Shown: positions 46,197-56,606, numbered from the stretch's first letter. The stretch: 64,000 bases of DNA from Hymenobacter setariae (GCF_007713685.1 NZ_VMRJ01000001.1:62001-126000), one strand, 5' to 3'. Numbers and translations are program-made. Notes: generated by a model not told the origin, from the sequence alone.

Positions 46197-46727
46197 ATGA
46201 CAGTTGGCCACTTGCTTAGGCAGAGTACTCGGCAATTTGCCGAGCAGCCAACGCAGGTGCAGCGGCCGCTTTCGCCAGTCATTTTCACCACGGGTGCCCA
46301 CTGGATGTGGGCGCACCTGCCCTCTCAGACTGGGCAACCGACTAGGTTTGACCAAGAAATTAGGTTTGGGTGGTACGGCAGCTTCAAGTATGGATGTAGC
46401 TTGCTAGCTATGCTCGCCACGGCCGCCGCGCTGGCCAAGCTGCACTTGTTGTGGCTACTACCCCTAGCTGGGCTGGCGTTTTACGTTGTAGAAGTCCATT
46501 TTCTATTTCTGTTTCCGTTGCTGCTCGACCGCGTGGCACATCCTCTGCGCACTAGCATTTGGGCAACGTACCAGGTTGGTTTTATGAGGGCGCTCACATG
46601 GACACTGGCCATTGCGGCCTTCATGCTAGCCGGGCTGCTAAATCGCCGGCAGCCGTGGCGTAATTGGCATATTGGCTGCTTAGCCCTCATTCACTGGTAT
46701 CATCATGAAGTTAGACCTAGGGTATAA
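46197..46727 (+). CDS. Membrane protein of unknown function, in operon
   Basis: A 176-residue protein with three hydrophobic segments (about 65-85, 88-110, 130-150) and a soluble, His/Trp-rich N-terminus (FTTGAHWMWAHLP). No family is recognised. It ends GCLALIHWYHHEVRPRV; the last 23 bases overlap the start of the metallophosphoesterase gene, which implies coupled translation and perhaps a shared function. Confidence 0.65.
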   Translation: MTVGHLLRQSTRQFAEQPTQVQRPLSPVIFTTGAHWMWAHLPSQTGQPTRFDQEIRFGWYGSFKYGCSLLAMLATAAALAKLHLLWLLPLAGLAFYVVEVHFLFLFPLLLDRVAHPLRTSIWATYQVGFMRALTWTLAIAAFMLAGLLNRRQPWRNWHIGCLALIHWYHHEVRPRV

Positions 46728-47412
46728 TTCGGACTTTGAGGTTCGGCACCTAGACTATCACTGCGCCAGTGTTGGCAGCTTCACGGTGCTTTACCTTTCC
46801 GACTTACACCTGACGCGGTTTGGTGGCCCCCTTGTGGCCCGGCTCGAAGTCACGATAAGTCAGCTTAACCCGCAGGTGATTTTGCTCGGTGGCGACTACC
46901 TAGATGGGCCCCGGGGCGTGGCACATTTCGGCCGCCTGCTAAGGTTTCTGGCTGGCCGGCCGCACGTGTTTGTAGTTGCCGGCAACCACGATGAGTGGTT
47001 TGGGCTGGCGAAGGTGAAAGCAATGGTTGAAGCCAATAGCTTGGTTTGGTTAGGTAAGGACGCTGTCGAAATCAAGCTGGCGGGACACCGGATTGCAGTA
47101 GGCGGCAAAGGGGTAGCCAGCCGGGCCGAAGGCATAGATTTTAGCATCTTATGCTTGCACCAGCCTATCGCCCCGAATCGGCTGCAAGCAGTTCATAATC
47201 TGATTTTTGCTGGTCACCTGCACGGCGGCCAAGTGGTGCTCTGGCGCTCGGCACGGGGACTATACCCGGGGCGGTTGTTCTATCGCTGGAATATCTTGCA
47301 GGCCCAGCTTGGCAACTGCCTCTATATAATCAGTAAAGGCTTGGGCGACACGCTTCCTGTGCGCTACAACTGTCCGAAAGACGTGGTATTCGTGCGGGTC
47401 AACCCAGCTTAA
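46705..47412 (+). CDS. Metallophosphoesterase
   Basis: A 235-residue calcineurin-like phosphoesterase with every metal motif in order: LYLSDLHLTRF (about 28-38), LGGDYLDGP, VVAGNHDEW and FAGHLHGGQ. Membrane helices are absent, but members of this group are often membrane-associated lipid-phosphate or nucleotide phosphatases. It overlaps the preceding membrane-protein gene by 23 bases and is 9 bases from the next. Given the membrane neighbours, an action on phospholipid-like substrates is possible, as inference only. Confidence 0.92.
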   Translation: MKLDLGYNSDFEVRHLDYHCASVGSFTVLYLSDLHLTRFGGPLVARLEVTISQLNPQVILLGGDYLDGPRGVAHFGRLLRFLAGRPHVFVVAGNHDEWFGLAKVKAMVEANSLVWLGKDAVEIKLAGHRIAVGGKGVASRAEGIDFSILCLHQPIAPNRLQAVHNLIFAGHLHGGQVVLWRSARGLYPGRLFYRWNILQAQLGNCLYIISKGLGDTLPVRYNCPKDVVFVRVNPA

Positions 47413-47421
47413 AAGCATCTT

Positions 47422-48384
47422 ATGAAATCGTTGTTCGCTATTGCTCTAGCAGCTGTTTATGGGTTAGTAATTCGGCTTTTGTTTGGCTTCGCCAATGGGC
47501 TGATGGAAATTATGAGCATTACGTTCCTCTTTCTGGTGCCCATGGGTGTCGGTTATCTCACGGTGCTGCTGTTGCCTGCTGTCAGCGTCCGCACGCGCGT
47601 GGGCGCTTTTTTTATGCCTTGGCTGACCAGCTTAGTGTTGCTGATTATTACGTTGGCGCTTAATGTGGAAGGTACCATTTGTTGGCTGATGGTCTTTCCG
47701 ATATTTGCCACGTTTGCGGGCATTGGCGGCATCATCGCTTTCTCCCAACGGTCGCGTGGTAATAAGGGCTCGGACAACTCACAACAGCCTACCAGCCTGA
47801 ATGTGTCCTTTTTGGTGGCTGGGCCACTGGTGCTAGGGTTTATTGAAGGCGAGAAAGCGCTTATACCTAAGCAGCTTACGATTAGCCGGGAGGTAGTGGT
47901 GGAGGCGCCGCCCACCGTGGTTTGGCAGCAGTTGACCAGCCGAAAGACCAGCGCGCCCCCAGCTAGTACCCACTCGCTAGCCGCGCTATTTGGGTTTCCG
48001 CGGCATCTGACCACCACCCTCGATACCTTCAAGGTAGGCGGCAAGCGGGTAGCGCACTACGAGAAAGGCTTGTACTTTGAAGAAACTGTGGCCAGCTACC
48101 AGCCGGCTCGCCAACTGGTATTGCAAGTGAATGCCAACCCAAGTGCCGTGCCGCCCGCCGTGATGGATGAGCACATCATGATTGGAGGAAAGCACCTAGA
48201 CATTTTACAAGACACGTATCAGCTACAACCCTTGGCTGGCGGGCGCACCCGACTGCATCTGGCGAGTCAGTTTTACATTAACACGCCCTTCAATTGGTAC
48301 GCCGAAATATGGGCACACTACCTGATGGCCGACATTCTGGACGGAGAATTGGCCGGCCTCAAAGTCCGGGCCAGTGCTAATTGA
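47422..48384 (+). CDS. Membrane protein with C-terminal START/SRPBCC-like domain
   Basis: A 320-residue protein. Four hydrophobic segments fill the first 110 residues (MKSLFAIALAAVYGLVIRLL first), with a fifth at about 132-146. After that a soluble domain starts with SREVVVEAPPTVVWQQLTS, the entry pattern of SRPBCC/polyketide-cyclase folds, and ends RLHLASQFYINTPFNWYAEI. Such domains bind hydrophobic ligands. It is 9 bases after the metallophosphoesterase gene and closes the operon. Confidence 0.72.
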   Translation: MKSLFAIALAAVYGLVIRLLFGFANGLMEIMSITFLFLVPMGVGYLTVLLLPAVSVRTRVGAFFMPWLTSLVLLIITLALNVEGTICWLMVFPIFATFAGIGGIIAFSQRSRGNKGSDNSQQPTSLNVSFLVAGPLVLGFIEGEKALIPKQLTISREVVVEAPPTVVWQQLTSRKTSAPPASTHSLAALFGFPRHLTTTLDTFKVGGKRVAHYEKGLYFEETVASYQPARQLVLQVNANPSAVPPAVMDEHIMIGGKHLDILQDTYQLQPLAGGRTRLHLASQFYINTPFNWYAEIWAHYLMADILDGELAGLKVRASAN

Positions 48385-48459
48385 GGTTAACCGTCACGCT
48401 CGGGCTACGGGGTGTAGCTTTATGGTTCTGTTTTTAATGAAATCACTTTTGCAGCGTGT

Positions 48460-49236
48460 ATGCAGCCTAACTGCCTAAGCTTGGCCCTGTCGGGGGGCGG
48501 GGCGCGGGGTATTGCGCACCTAGGCGTGCTGGCCGCCCTCGACGAACTGGGCCTGCCAGTGGGAGCGCTGGCGGGTGCCAGCTCGGGCGCCATTGTCAGC
48601 ACCTTTTATGCGGCCGGCATGGCGCCGCGCGAAGTGCTGCGGCTGCTGCAAGCCACCAGTATTCCGCGCCTTACGCGGCCCGTGTTTGGGAGCCAGGGGC
48701 TGCTGGGGCTCGATGCCGTGGGGCAGCTGCTAGAGCGACACCTCGGGGTGGGATTACGCTTTGAAGACCTGCGGCTGCCGCTGACGCTGGTGGCTACGGA
48801 CCTCGAAGCCGGCGAGTCGGTATACTTCAGCGAGGGGCCGCTCTTGCTGCCATTGCTGGGCTCGGCGGCGGTGCCCATCGTGTACCGGCCCATCGAGTAC
48901 CAGGGGCGGCAGCTCGTAGATGGCGGCTTGCTCAATAACCTGCCCGTGGAACCGCTGCTGCCCCTAGGGGCGCCCATTGTGGGCGTGCACTGCAATCCCA
49001 TCAACCGCGAAGGACGGGTGCCCAACCTGCGCCGGGTGGTGGAGCGCACCCTGCAAATCGCGCTCAGCGCCAATGTGGCCACCCGCAAAACCCAGTGCGC
49101 ACTGCTGCTCGAACCACCCGAGCTGCGGCAGTACCGCCCGCTCGACTTCCGCAAGGCCAATGAGCTTTTCGAGATTGGCTACCGCCACACGCTGAGCCGC
49201 GCCGCCGAATTGCGCGCTCTGCTGGCGGGCAACTAA
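48460..49236 (+). CDS. Patatin-like phospholipase
   Basis: A 258-residue lipid hydrolase. The oxyanion loop SGGGARGIAHLGVL, the nucleophile elbow GASSG (Ser near 41) and the catalytic Asp in LVDGGLLNNLPVEPL (about 151) are all present, so it should be active. No signal peptide, so it is cytoplasmic or peripheral. It follows the membrane operon by 75 bases and precedes a phospholipid-type acyltransferase gene. Confidence 0.94.
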   Translation: MQPNCLSLALSGGGARGIAHLGVLAALDELGLPVGALAGASSGAIVSTFYAAGMAPREVLRLLQATSIPRLTRPVFGSQGLLGLDAVGQLLERHLGVGLRFEDLRLPLTLVATDLEAGESVYFSEGPLLLPLLGSAAVPIVYRPIEYQGRQLVDGGLLNNLPVEPLLPLGAPIVGVHCNPINREGRVPNLRRVVERTLQIALSANVATRKTQCALLLEPPELRQYRPLDFRKANELFEIGYRHTLSRAAELRALLAGN

Positions 49237-49305
49237 TCATGTAGTGTATACCTACAAGCCGTGGACTGCTAGGTATGGGCAAGAGCCTATATGGCTGTGC
49301 CGCGC

Positions 49306-49333
49306 TTGCACTGGCAGTTTTTGCCTAGCTTTG
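49306..49333 (+). promoter_or_regulatory. Promoter of the PlsC-type acyltransferase gene
   Basis: TTG (49306-49308), 17 bases, perfect TAGCTTTG (49326-49333), 25 bases before the ATG. Confidence 0.7.
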
Positions 49334-49358
49334 GGGTTCCAAGATTCGCTTTGCTTAG

Positions 49359-49931
49359 ATGGCTGCCCGCAAAACCTCTACCTTCTGGTACTATATCGCT
49401 AAGGCTATTTTCGGTGTGGCTGGCTGGAAACAGACTGGCCAGATTCCGCCCGACATCAAAAAGTGCATGATGATTGCGGCCCCGCACACAAGTAACTGGG
49501 ACTTCATCATGGCGCGCGCTGCCTTCTACATCATGGATGTGGATGTGCGCTTTACAGTGAAAAGTGAGTGGACCGAAAACCCTGCCCTAGGTTGGCTGGT
49601 GAAGGCCTTAGGCGCGCTGCCCGTAAACCGCAGCCGCAACAACAGCCTAGTCGATGGCATGGTGCAGCTCTTTAAGCAGCACGAAGAGCTAGTTATCCTT
49701 ATTACCCCTGAGGGCACTCGCGCCTACCAGCCCAAGTGGCGCAAGGGCTTTTACTACGCCGCTCTCGAAGCAGGCGTGCCCATCTTACTAGGTTTTCTCG
49801 ACTACGAGAAAAAAGAAGCCGGCGTAGGCCCGGCCGTGTGGCCCACCGGCGACTATGAAAAGGACCTAGAAGAAATAAAAGCCTTCTACCGCACCAAGAA
49901 GGGCCGCTTCCCGGAGAAAGGCGTGCGGTAA
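49359..49931 (+). CDS. 1-acylglycerol-3-phosphate acyltransferase family (PlsC-like)
   Basis: A 190-residue acyltransferase. The catalytic HX4D motif is in APHTSNWDF (about 47-52), followed by ALGALPVNRSR (about 85) and LITPEGTRAYQPKWRKGFY (about 110-128), the substrate-binding EGTR box. The shorter form with HTSNWDF is typical of Bacteroidota. It should acylate lysophosphatidic acid or a related lipid acceptor at the inner membrane. It has its own promoter and lies next to a patatin-like gene. Confidence 0.92.
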   Translation: MAARKTSTFWYYIAKAIFGVAGWKQTGQIPPDIKKCMMIAAPHTSNWDFIMARAAFYIMDVDVRFTVKSEWTENPALGWLVKALGALPVNRSRNNSLVDGMVQLFKQHEELVILITPEGTRAYQPKWRKGFYYAALEAGVPILLGFLDYEKKEAGVGPAVWPTGDYEKDLEEIKAFYRTKKGRFPEKGVR

Positions 49932-49941
49932 CTTATGCCCA

Positions 49942-50044
49942 TGCGGGCCCAACGAAGTGGAGCGCGGCAATCTTTCCTTAGGCAAAAGCAACGTTTGCTA
50001 TGCGTAAAGGAAAGGTTACCGCGCTCCACTTCGTTGGGCCCGCA
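49942..50044 (+). repeat. Long inverted repeat between convergent genes, family D
   Basis: Arms of 38 bases starting TGCGGGCCCAACGAAGTGGA pair with two mismatches around a 27-base loop. It sits exactly between the convergent acyltransferase and DUF4159 genes, 10 bases from each stop codon, and probably ends both transcripts. Confidence 0.9.
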
Positions 50045-50053
50045 CAGGCAATT

Positions 50054-50722
50054 TTAATCCTGCGTCAGCGCGTAGCTTACGAGGTTGGCGCCCATGCGCA
50101 GGGCGGCGTCGTGCACAGCAGGTGTGTCCTCGGGGTAGGTACCCACGTCTTCCCAGCCGTTGCCTAGGTCGCACTCGAAGGTATAGAAGCACACTAAACG
50201 GCCTTTATACACAAGGCCAAAGCCCTGGGGCCGCTTACCATCGTGCTCGTGCACCTTAGGCAAGCCTTTAGCAAACTGATACTTCTGGTGGTAGATGGGG
50301 TGGGAGAAGGGCAGTTCCACAAATTCCAGCTCGGGGAATACCTTTTTCATCTCGGGCCGGATGAACTTGTCGAGGCCGTAGTTGTCGTCGATGTGCAAGA
50401 ACCCGCCGCCGATGAGGTAGCGGCGCAGGTTCTGGGCTTCTGCAGTGGTAAAGCTCACGTTACCGTGCCCAGTCATGTGCAGGAAGGGATAGGTGAGCAG
50501 CTCGGGCTGGTCGAGCTCTACAGTGGCCTCATCGGGGGCCAGATTAGTATGCAGCGCCTGGTTGCAGAAGTTGATGAGGTTGGGTAGGCTAGTCTTGTTA
50601 GCGTACCAGTCGCCTCCACCACCATAGTGCAGCTTAGCCAGTTGGTAGCTCGGCGCGGTGGGCGGGGTGGCCGCGGTAGTGAAGAGTAGGAGAAAGGCAG
50701 CGAGAAGCAGATGTTTTAACAT
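50054..50722 (-). CDS. DUF4159 domain-containing exported protein
   Basis: A 222-residue protein with signal peptide MLKHLLLAAFLLLFTTA. The DUF4159 pattern is clear: AKLHYGGGGDWYANKTSLPN, FLHMTGHGNVSF and GGGFLHIDDNYGLDKFIRPEMKKVFPE (in parts), then PFSHPIYHQKYQF. This is a glutamine-amidotransferase-like fold with no known activity, often found near gliding or MoxR-type genes in Bacteroidota; here it has none of those neighbours. Confidence 0.92.
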   Translation of the reverse strand: MLKHLLLAAFLLLFTTAATPPTAPSYQLAKLHYGGGGDWYANKTSLPNLINFCNQALHTNLAPDEATVELDQPELLTYPFLHMTGHGNVSFTTAEAQNLRRYLIGGGFLHIDDNYGLDKFIRPEMKKVFPELEFVELPFSHPIYHQKYQFAKGLPKVHEHDGKRPQGFGLVYKGRLVCFYTFECDLGNGWEDVGTYPEDTPAVHDAALRMGANLVSYALTQD

Positions 50723-50866
50723 AGCAAAAAGCCGGGCAAACCGACTTATTTCACAAAGAAAAGCCTATGTAAGAAAGTTTCGGTAGCTACGCTAAAACAG
50801 TTTGTATGTACGACTGCTAATTGAAAAACGCGGTAACTGACAACCCTGCATTAATTTTTGGTGTCA

Positions 50867-52057
50867 ATGCAGCCGATTAAGTTAAAATTTGCAATGACAA
50901 TGCGCCTTCGGCTTCTGTACTTATTTTTTTTAGTGCCAACGATGGTCTTTGGCCAAAAACCGAGGGCACGGAATATTGGTATCCCTTTTAATGGCGGCAC
51001 GGGCAAGTTCAACGCAATTACAGATGTCAAGGGCGTTGAGGTTGGGTATAGTACTATTATCTCGGGGCAAGGGAAAAATGTGCGAGGAAAAGGCCCCGTG
51101 AGGACGGGAGTTACAGCGATTTTACCGCGAGGCAAGAACAACAATCCGGTTTATGCCAACTGGTATTCGCTAAACGGGAACGGAGAAATGACAGGAACGA
51201 CTTGGGTAACTGAGTCAGGATTTTTGGAAACCCCCATCATGTTAACCAACACCAACAGTGTTGGCGTTGTGCGAGATGCCGTAACGAAGTGGTTTATAAA
51301 AATAGGCTGGCACAAAGATGATTTTTGGTTTGCCTATCCCGTGGTAGCCGAAACATATGACGGGTTTTTAAATGATATTTATGGCTTTCATATAAAAGAA
51401 TCTAATGTGTATGAGGCATTGAATAGCGCTACTACAGGTCCGATAAAAGAGGGAAACGTAGGGGGGGGCACGGGCATGATGTGCCTGGGCTTCAAAGGAG
51501 GAACGGGAACATCTTCGCGGGTAGTTAAAGTAGGCGACTCAACCTATACTGTTGGGGTTTTGGTGCAATCGAACTTTGGAAAAAGAAGGAATCTTACTAT
51601 TGCAGGCGTGCCTGTCGGCAAAGAGCTTAGAGACACTTTGGATTATGACTTTAAGGCGGCGCCATCTTACCGGCAGGAAGGTGATGGGTCAATCATCGTG
51701 GTAGTTGCGACGGATGCCCCCGTGTTACCGCATCAGCTCAAAAGAATTGCTGCACGAGTGCCGATTGGTATAGGCTTGGTGGGTGGCCGAGGTGAAAATG
51801 GCTCAGGCGATATTTTTATTGCTTTCTCTACCGCTAATCGAACAGCATTTCAGCGAAAAGATTTCGTCAAGGTTGAACAGCTGCCTAACGATATGATAGA
51901 CCCTCTATTCGACGCCACAATTCAAGCGGTGGAAGAAGCTATTATAAACGCTATGGTTGCAGCAGAGACACTGGAAGGTATAAACGGTAACAAGGTTTAT
52001 AAGCTTCCGCAGCATGCGGTTCTTAGAATACTTAAAAAGTATAATCGATTAAAGTAA
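50867..52057 (+). CDS. P1 family (DmpA-like) aminopeptidase, exported
   Basis: A 396-residue peptidase with signal peptide (LRLLYLFFLVPTMVFG). DmpA-type segments: ARNIGIPFNGGTGKFNAITD, VRTGVTAILPRG, GNVGGGTGMMCLGFKGG and GTSSRVV, where the precursor cuts itself before the catalytic Ser, then NLTIAGVPVG. ATG 50867 is used; 50894 and 50900 are good alternatives just before the signal peptide. Codon choice is AT-rich, the gene has no CCTAGG, and flanks are AT-rich: signs of recent transfer. It should cleave N-terminal residues from small peptides or amides in the periplasm. Confidence 0.9.
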   Translation: MQPIKLKFAMTMRLRLLYLFFLVPTMVFGQKPRARNIGIPFNGGTGKFNAITDVKGVEVGYSTIISGQGKNVRGKGPVRTGVTAILPRGKNNNPVYANWYSLNGNGEMTGTTWVTESGFLETPIMLTNTNSVGVVRDAVTKWFIKIGWHKDDFWFAYPVVAETYDGFLNDIYGFHIKESNVYEALNSATTGPIKEGNVGGGTGMMCLGFKGGTGTSSRVVKVGDSTYTVGVLVQSNFGKRRNLTIAGVPVGKELRDTLDYDFKAAPSYRQEGDGSIIVVVATDAPVLPHQLKRIAARVPIGIGLVGGRGENGSGDIFIAFSTANRTAFQRKDFVKVEQLPNDMIDPLFDATIQAVEEAIINAMVAAETLEGINGNKVYKLPQHAVLRILKKYNRLK

Positions 52058-52078
52058 TACTTAATCTTAGCTGCTTAA

Positions 52079-53542
<1,464 letters not shown>

Positions 53543-53587
53543 GCCTGCTGCTTAAAAGGTGCCGACTATCAGTTGGCTTATTAGAAT

Positions 53588-53654
53588 GAGCCTCACAAAC
53601 TAGTACTTCCGCACCGCCTAGGGTGCCGTTTGGAAGTGTTAGTTCGCGAGGCTC
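53588..53654 (+). repeat. Inverted repeat between convergent genes
   Basis: A 23-base arm starting GAGCCTCACAAACTAG pairs with its complement (19 of 23 matches) around a 21-base loop. It lies between the convergent RtcB and rsmE genes and may act as a bidirectional terminator. Confidence 0.75.
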
Positions 53655-53715
53655 AGCCGTGTTTCATAAGGAGAAACCTAATAATCTCTAAGCATCTGCC
53701 TTTTAGTAAGTTCAA

Positions 53716-54423
53716 CTAAAGCTCTCGCACCACCTGCGCCGTAAATACCGCCGCCAGCGCGGCCGTCTCTGTGCGCAGGCGCGAGGCACCTAGGGTTACG
53801 GGCCGCACGCCTCGATCTAGGGCCAGGTCAATTTCGGCCGGCGTGAAATCGCCTTCTGGGCCGATGAGCACGCAGCAGCGCGGCGCCGTGCCGATTACCT
53901 GGGCTAAGGCCGTGCGCTCGCCAGCCTCGAGGTGAGCGATGAAGGTGGTAGCTGGGTCGATTTCCGCTATAAAATCTTCGAAATCCGTTAGCTCGTCGAG
54001 TTGCGGCAGCCACGCTTGGCCGCTCTGTTTGAGAGCGCTGACGGCGATTTTCTCGAGTCGCTCTAGCTTAAGGTCGCGGCGCTCGGAGCGGGCGCAGCGC
54101 AAAAATGTGAGCCGCTCGATGCCAACTTCCACAGCTTTTTCGACCAGCCACTCCATGCGGTCGAGGTTTTTGGTGGGGGCCACGGCCACGTGCGTATAAG
54201 TAGGGCGTGGCGCGATAACCTCCTCCTTAAGAATGCGTAAATTACAGCGCTTGGGGTTGGCCTCGGTCACTGTGGCTGCGTAGCAGGTGCCGCGGCCATC
54301 CACCAGGGTCACCGCATCGCCGATGGCTAAGCGCAGCACCCGCACGGCGTGCTTGCTTTCGTCTTCGGGTAAGAGGTAGGTGGCATGGCCCGGCGCCGCG
54401 TCGGGAGCATAAAAGGTAGGCAT
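53716..54423 (-). CDS. rsmE: 16S rRNA (uracil(1498)-N(3))-methyltransferase
   Basis: RsmE methylates U1498 of 16S rRNA. ATG 54423 gives a 235-residue protein with the standard start MPTFYAPDA; an in-frame extension to 54741 lies in an AT-rich leader without homology. Family motifs: an N-terminal PUA-like domain (HAVRVLRLAIGDAVTLVDGRG), the SPOUT domain with EWLVEKAVEVGIERLTFLRC, RSERRDLKLERLEKIAVSALKQSG in parts, and the SAM knot LIGPEGDFTPAEI, VTLGASRLRTETAAL. A complete, ordinary housekeeping gene. Confidence 0.96.
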   Translation of the reverse strand: MPTFYAPDAAPGHATYLLPEDESKHAVRVLRLAIGDAVTLVDGRGTCYAATVTEANPKRCNLRILKEEVIAPRPTYTHVAVAPTKNLDRMEWLVEKAVEVGIERLTFLRCARSERRDLKLERLEKIAVSALKQSGQAWLPQLDELTDFEDFIAEIDPATTFIAHLEAGERTALAQVIGTAPRCCVLIGPEGDFTPAEIDLALDRGVRPVTLGASRLRTETAALAAVFTAQVVREL

Positions 54424-54543
54424 ATTTTTAAAGCTAGACAGTGTAAAAGTAGTCCGACGCTGGTGATGAGCGATTAGGTTGAAAACAAGAATAAACTGAA
54501 CAGTAGTAATATTAAAAACAAACTGTTTATTAAAAATTCCAAG

Positions 54544-54551
54544 TATATTTG
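54544..54551 (+). promoter_or_regulatory. -7 element of the small secreted protein gene
   Basis: A perfect TATATTTG, 56 bases before the ATG at 54608, in an AT-rich stretch shared with the divergent rsmE gene. Confidence 0.55.
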
Positions 54552-54607
54552 GGAGAAAATTTGACAATATTCTGAGACACCCCAAGCCCTTCTTTCCTGC
54601 ATAAGCT

Positions 54608-54982
54608 ATGGTAACCAAATTACTCTCCATTGTGCCCGCTCTTCTCTTGATGGCTATTGTAAGCCACGGGCAAACCGGTCCTACTCCCATCGACCCCAAG
54701 ACTAGCCAAGTCGTTACGGCGATGACCCGGGAGATGAGCAACCACTTGCAGCTTAATGAAGGTCAATACATTAAGCTGTTCAGCATCAACCGCACGCGCT
54801 TGGCACGGCAGCAAGAGATTGAGCATGCGACTACCGCCGATGCTTCGGCCCGCACAAGCCAGCTTGCCGAGCTACAAGGGCAGTATGAGCAAGAATGCGC
54901 CCGCATTTTGTCGCCCTCGCAGCTAAGCCTGCTTCAGCAAGACCAAACCAACCCAGCTACCGTAGGCAACGGCCAGGGCTAG
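54608..54982 (+). CDS. Small secreted protein, Spy/CpxP-like in outline
   Basis: 124 residues with signal peptide MVTKLLSIVPALLLMAIVSHG. The mature part is helical: LNEGQYIKLFSINRTRLARQ, then LAELQGQYEQECARILSPSQ and LSLLQQ. A helix-turn-helix periplasmic pattern with a final LSPSQ..LL like the LTxxQ repeat of Spy/CpxP proteins is visible, but the match is loose and function is unknown. It stands alone and ends in a good terminator. Confidence 0.72.
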   Translation: MVTKLLSIVPALLLMAIVSHGQTGPTPIDPKTSQVVTAMTREMSNHLQLNEGQYIKLFSINRTRLARQQEIEHATTADASARTSQLAELQGQYEQECARILSPSQLSLLQQDQTNPATVGNGQG

Positions 54983-55020
54983 CTGCTTGCGGCGCCTGCC
55001 AGCCTCTCTTCGATTTTTTA

Positions 55021-55050
55021 AGCCAGCCGAATTATCGGCTGGCTTTTTTT
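55021..55050 (+). terminator. Terminator after the small secreted protein gene
   Basis: A 9-base stem (AGCCAGCCG and complement) with a 7-base loop and seven T. Confidence 0.9.
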
Positions 55051-55059
55051 GAGTAGCAC

Positions 55060-55473
55060 CTAGGGTACCGGCTGCTCGCTAGCGGGTAAAATAGGGTCAG
55101 CTTGCACCTCCGTAACGGTGCCTAATGGCCCAAAATGTAGGCGCAGGCGCGGTGCCGCTGAGCGCGGGTGGCGCGGCCCGCATTGCGCGCCCGCTACCAG
55201 GTAGTAATAGTACACCTTTTCGGTTTGGGCCTCTAGTTCTTCTTCGTCGGGGGGGCCAAGTAGGGCGTTTACATCGTCGGCGCGGGCTTCGTAGAGCTGC
55301 GCGCGGGCGGCCAGCAAGGGCGGCAGTAGCGCCGCGCGCTGGTTGTGGCAGGCGTAGGGGTCGGCGCGCCAAGCCGCTGCCTCAAAGCCTGGGATGGAAG
55401 ACAACGCGTGGCCACACCCGCTAAGCATCAGGGCCATGCCGGCCGCTAGGCCAGAAAGCAAAAAACGAAACAT
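55060..55473 (-). CDS. Small lipoprotein of unknown function
   Basis: 137 residues with a lipoprotein signal (MFRFLLSGLAAGMALMLSGC, Cys near 20). The mature part has an Ala-rich helix (RAALLPPLLAARAQLYEARADD) followed by VNALLGPPDEEELEAQ and KVYYYYLVAG, a layout like small SmpA/BamE-type lipoproteins (a DDVNALLGPP turn leading to a YYY strand). No firm family call. It is convergent with the gene at 54608. Confidence 0.68.
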   Translation of the reverse strand: MFRFLLSGLAAGMALMLSGCGHALSSIPGFEAAAWRADPYACHNQRAALLPPLLAARAQLYEARADDVNALLGPPDEEELEAQTEKVYYYYLVAGAQCGPRHPRSAAPRLRLHFGPLGTVTEVQADPILPASEQPVP

Positions 55474-55723
55474 AAGCAACTACCTAGGCCGCCAACTGGC
55501 CCAGCCCGGCGAAGCTACTGCGCAAAACGCGCCTCTGACGGGCAGTGCCCAGCTTCGCGGTGGGCCAGCGCCCCTTCCATGGGCCAAAAGAGTGTCACCC
55601 TGCTAAGCGGGACCGGATATACGGGCCCAGGCCGTAGCCTAATAACCTAGGCGTATTTGGTGCGTTAAGGGAGGCACGCGCAGTAGGAGCGCACCCTTCT
55701 TTCACGAAAACACTAGTTCTGAG

Positions 55724-56539
55724 ATGCGACTAAATCTTCGCTTTATCATTGCCCTAGTCATTGCGGCCGTCACGCTGTTTGGCTACTTCTTCAACACCTC
55801 AACTAACCCCGTAACTGGCGAAAAGCAGCACGTGAACATGTCGGCTGCCCAAGAAATAGCCTTGGGTGTGCAAGCTGCCCCCCAAATGGCGGCCGAGTAT
55901 GGCGGCGAGAGCCCCGATGCCCGCGCTTCTGCGGCCGTGCAGCAAGTGGGCCAGCGCCTCGTAGCCGCCAATAACTTGGCCCAAAAAACGGCTTACCGCT
56001 ACCAGTTTCACCTGCTAGCCGACGACCAGACCATCAATGCTTTCGCCTTACCCGGTGGGCAGGTGTTCATCACGATGGGTATTCTTAAGAACCTGAAAAC
56101 CGAAGCCCAGTTGGCTGGCGTGCTAGCCCACGAGATAGGCCACGTAGTAGGCAGGCACTCGGCCGAGCAGGTGTCAAAAAGCCAGCTAACCCAGGGCTTG
56201 TCCGGGGCCGCGGCCATTGCCTCCTACGACCCTAACAATCCTGGCAGCAGCGTAGCCCGAGCAGCCGCCGCTGCCATGATTGCCAAGCTGGTGTCGCTGC
56301 GCTTCGGCCGCGAAGATGAGCTAGAAGCGGATGACTTCGCTGTCAAATTCACCCCAAAGGCCGGCTACGATCCCCGCGCGATGATTAATGTCATGCAAAT
56401 GCTTGACCAGCAAGGTGGCCGCAGCGGGCAGCCTGAATTCTTGAGCACCCACCCCAACCCCGGCAACCGCATTGAGGAGCTGCAAAAAGACATTCAGCAA
56501 GCCTTCCCGCAGGGGGTACCTGCTGGGCTCAAGCCATAG
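55724..56539 (+). CDS. M48 family metallopeptidase, exported
   Basis: A 271-residue zinc peptidase with an N-terminal membrane anchor or signal (FIIALVIAAVTLFGYFF). The active site is LAGVLAHEIGHVVGRHSAEQ (HEIGH near 145), and the third ligand Glu lies in FGREDELEADDFAVKF (about 201-206). It resembles BepA/LoiP-like periplasmic enzymes that degrade misassembled proteins. The C-terminus (STHPNPGNRIEELQKDI) is typical. It stands alone. Confidence 0.95.
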   Translation: MRLNLRFIIALVIAAVTLFGYFFNTSTNPVTGEKQHVNMSAAQEIALGVQAAPQMAAEYGGESPDARASAAVQQVGQRLVAANNLAQKTAYRYQFHLLADDQTINAFALPGGQVFITMGILKNLKTEAQLAGVLAHEIGHVVGRHSAEQVSKSQLTQGLSGAAAIASYDPNNPGSSVARAAAAAMIAKLVSLRFGREDELEADDFAVKFTPKAGYDPRAMINVMQMLDQQGGRSGQPEFLSTHPNPGNRIEELQKDIQQAFPQGVPAGLKP

Positions 56540-56544
56540 GGCAA

Positions 56545-56606
56545 CCTTAAGCAATTAAAAAGGGCTGGCCGCGCATTACGCGGCCAGCCCTTTTTAATTG
56601 CTTAAG
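56545..56606. terminator. Bidirectional terminator between convergent genes
   Basis: A perfect stem of about 27 bases starting CTTAAGCAATTAAAAAGGGC, rich in A on one side and T on the other, between the M48 and Lon-domain genes. Confidence 0.92.

Noticed and set aside
53716..54741. Longer rsmE starting at 54741
   Set aside because: The added 106 residues come from an AT-rich leader and do not fit the family; ATG 54423 gives the normal start.
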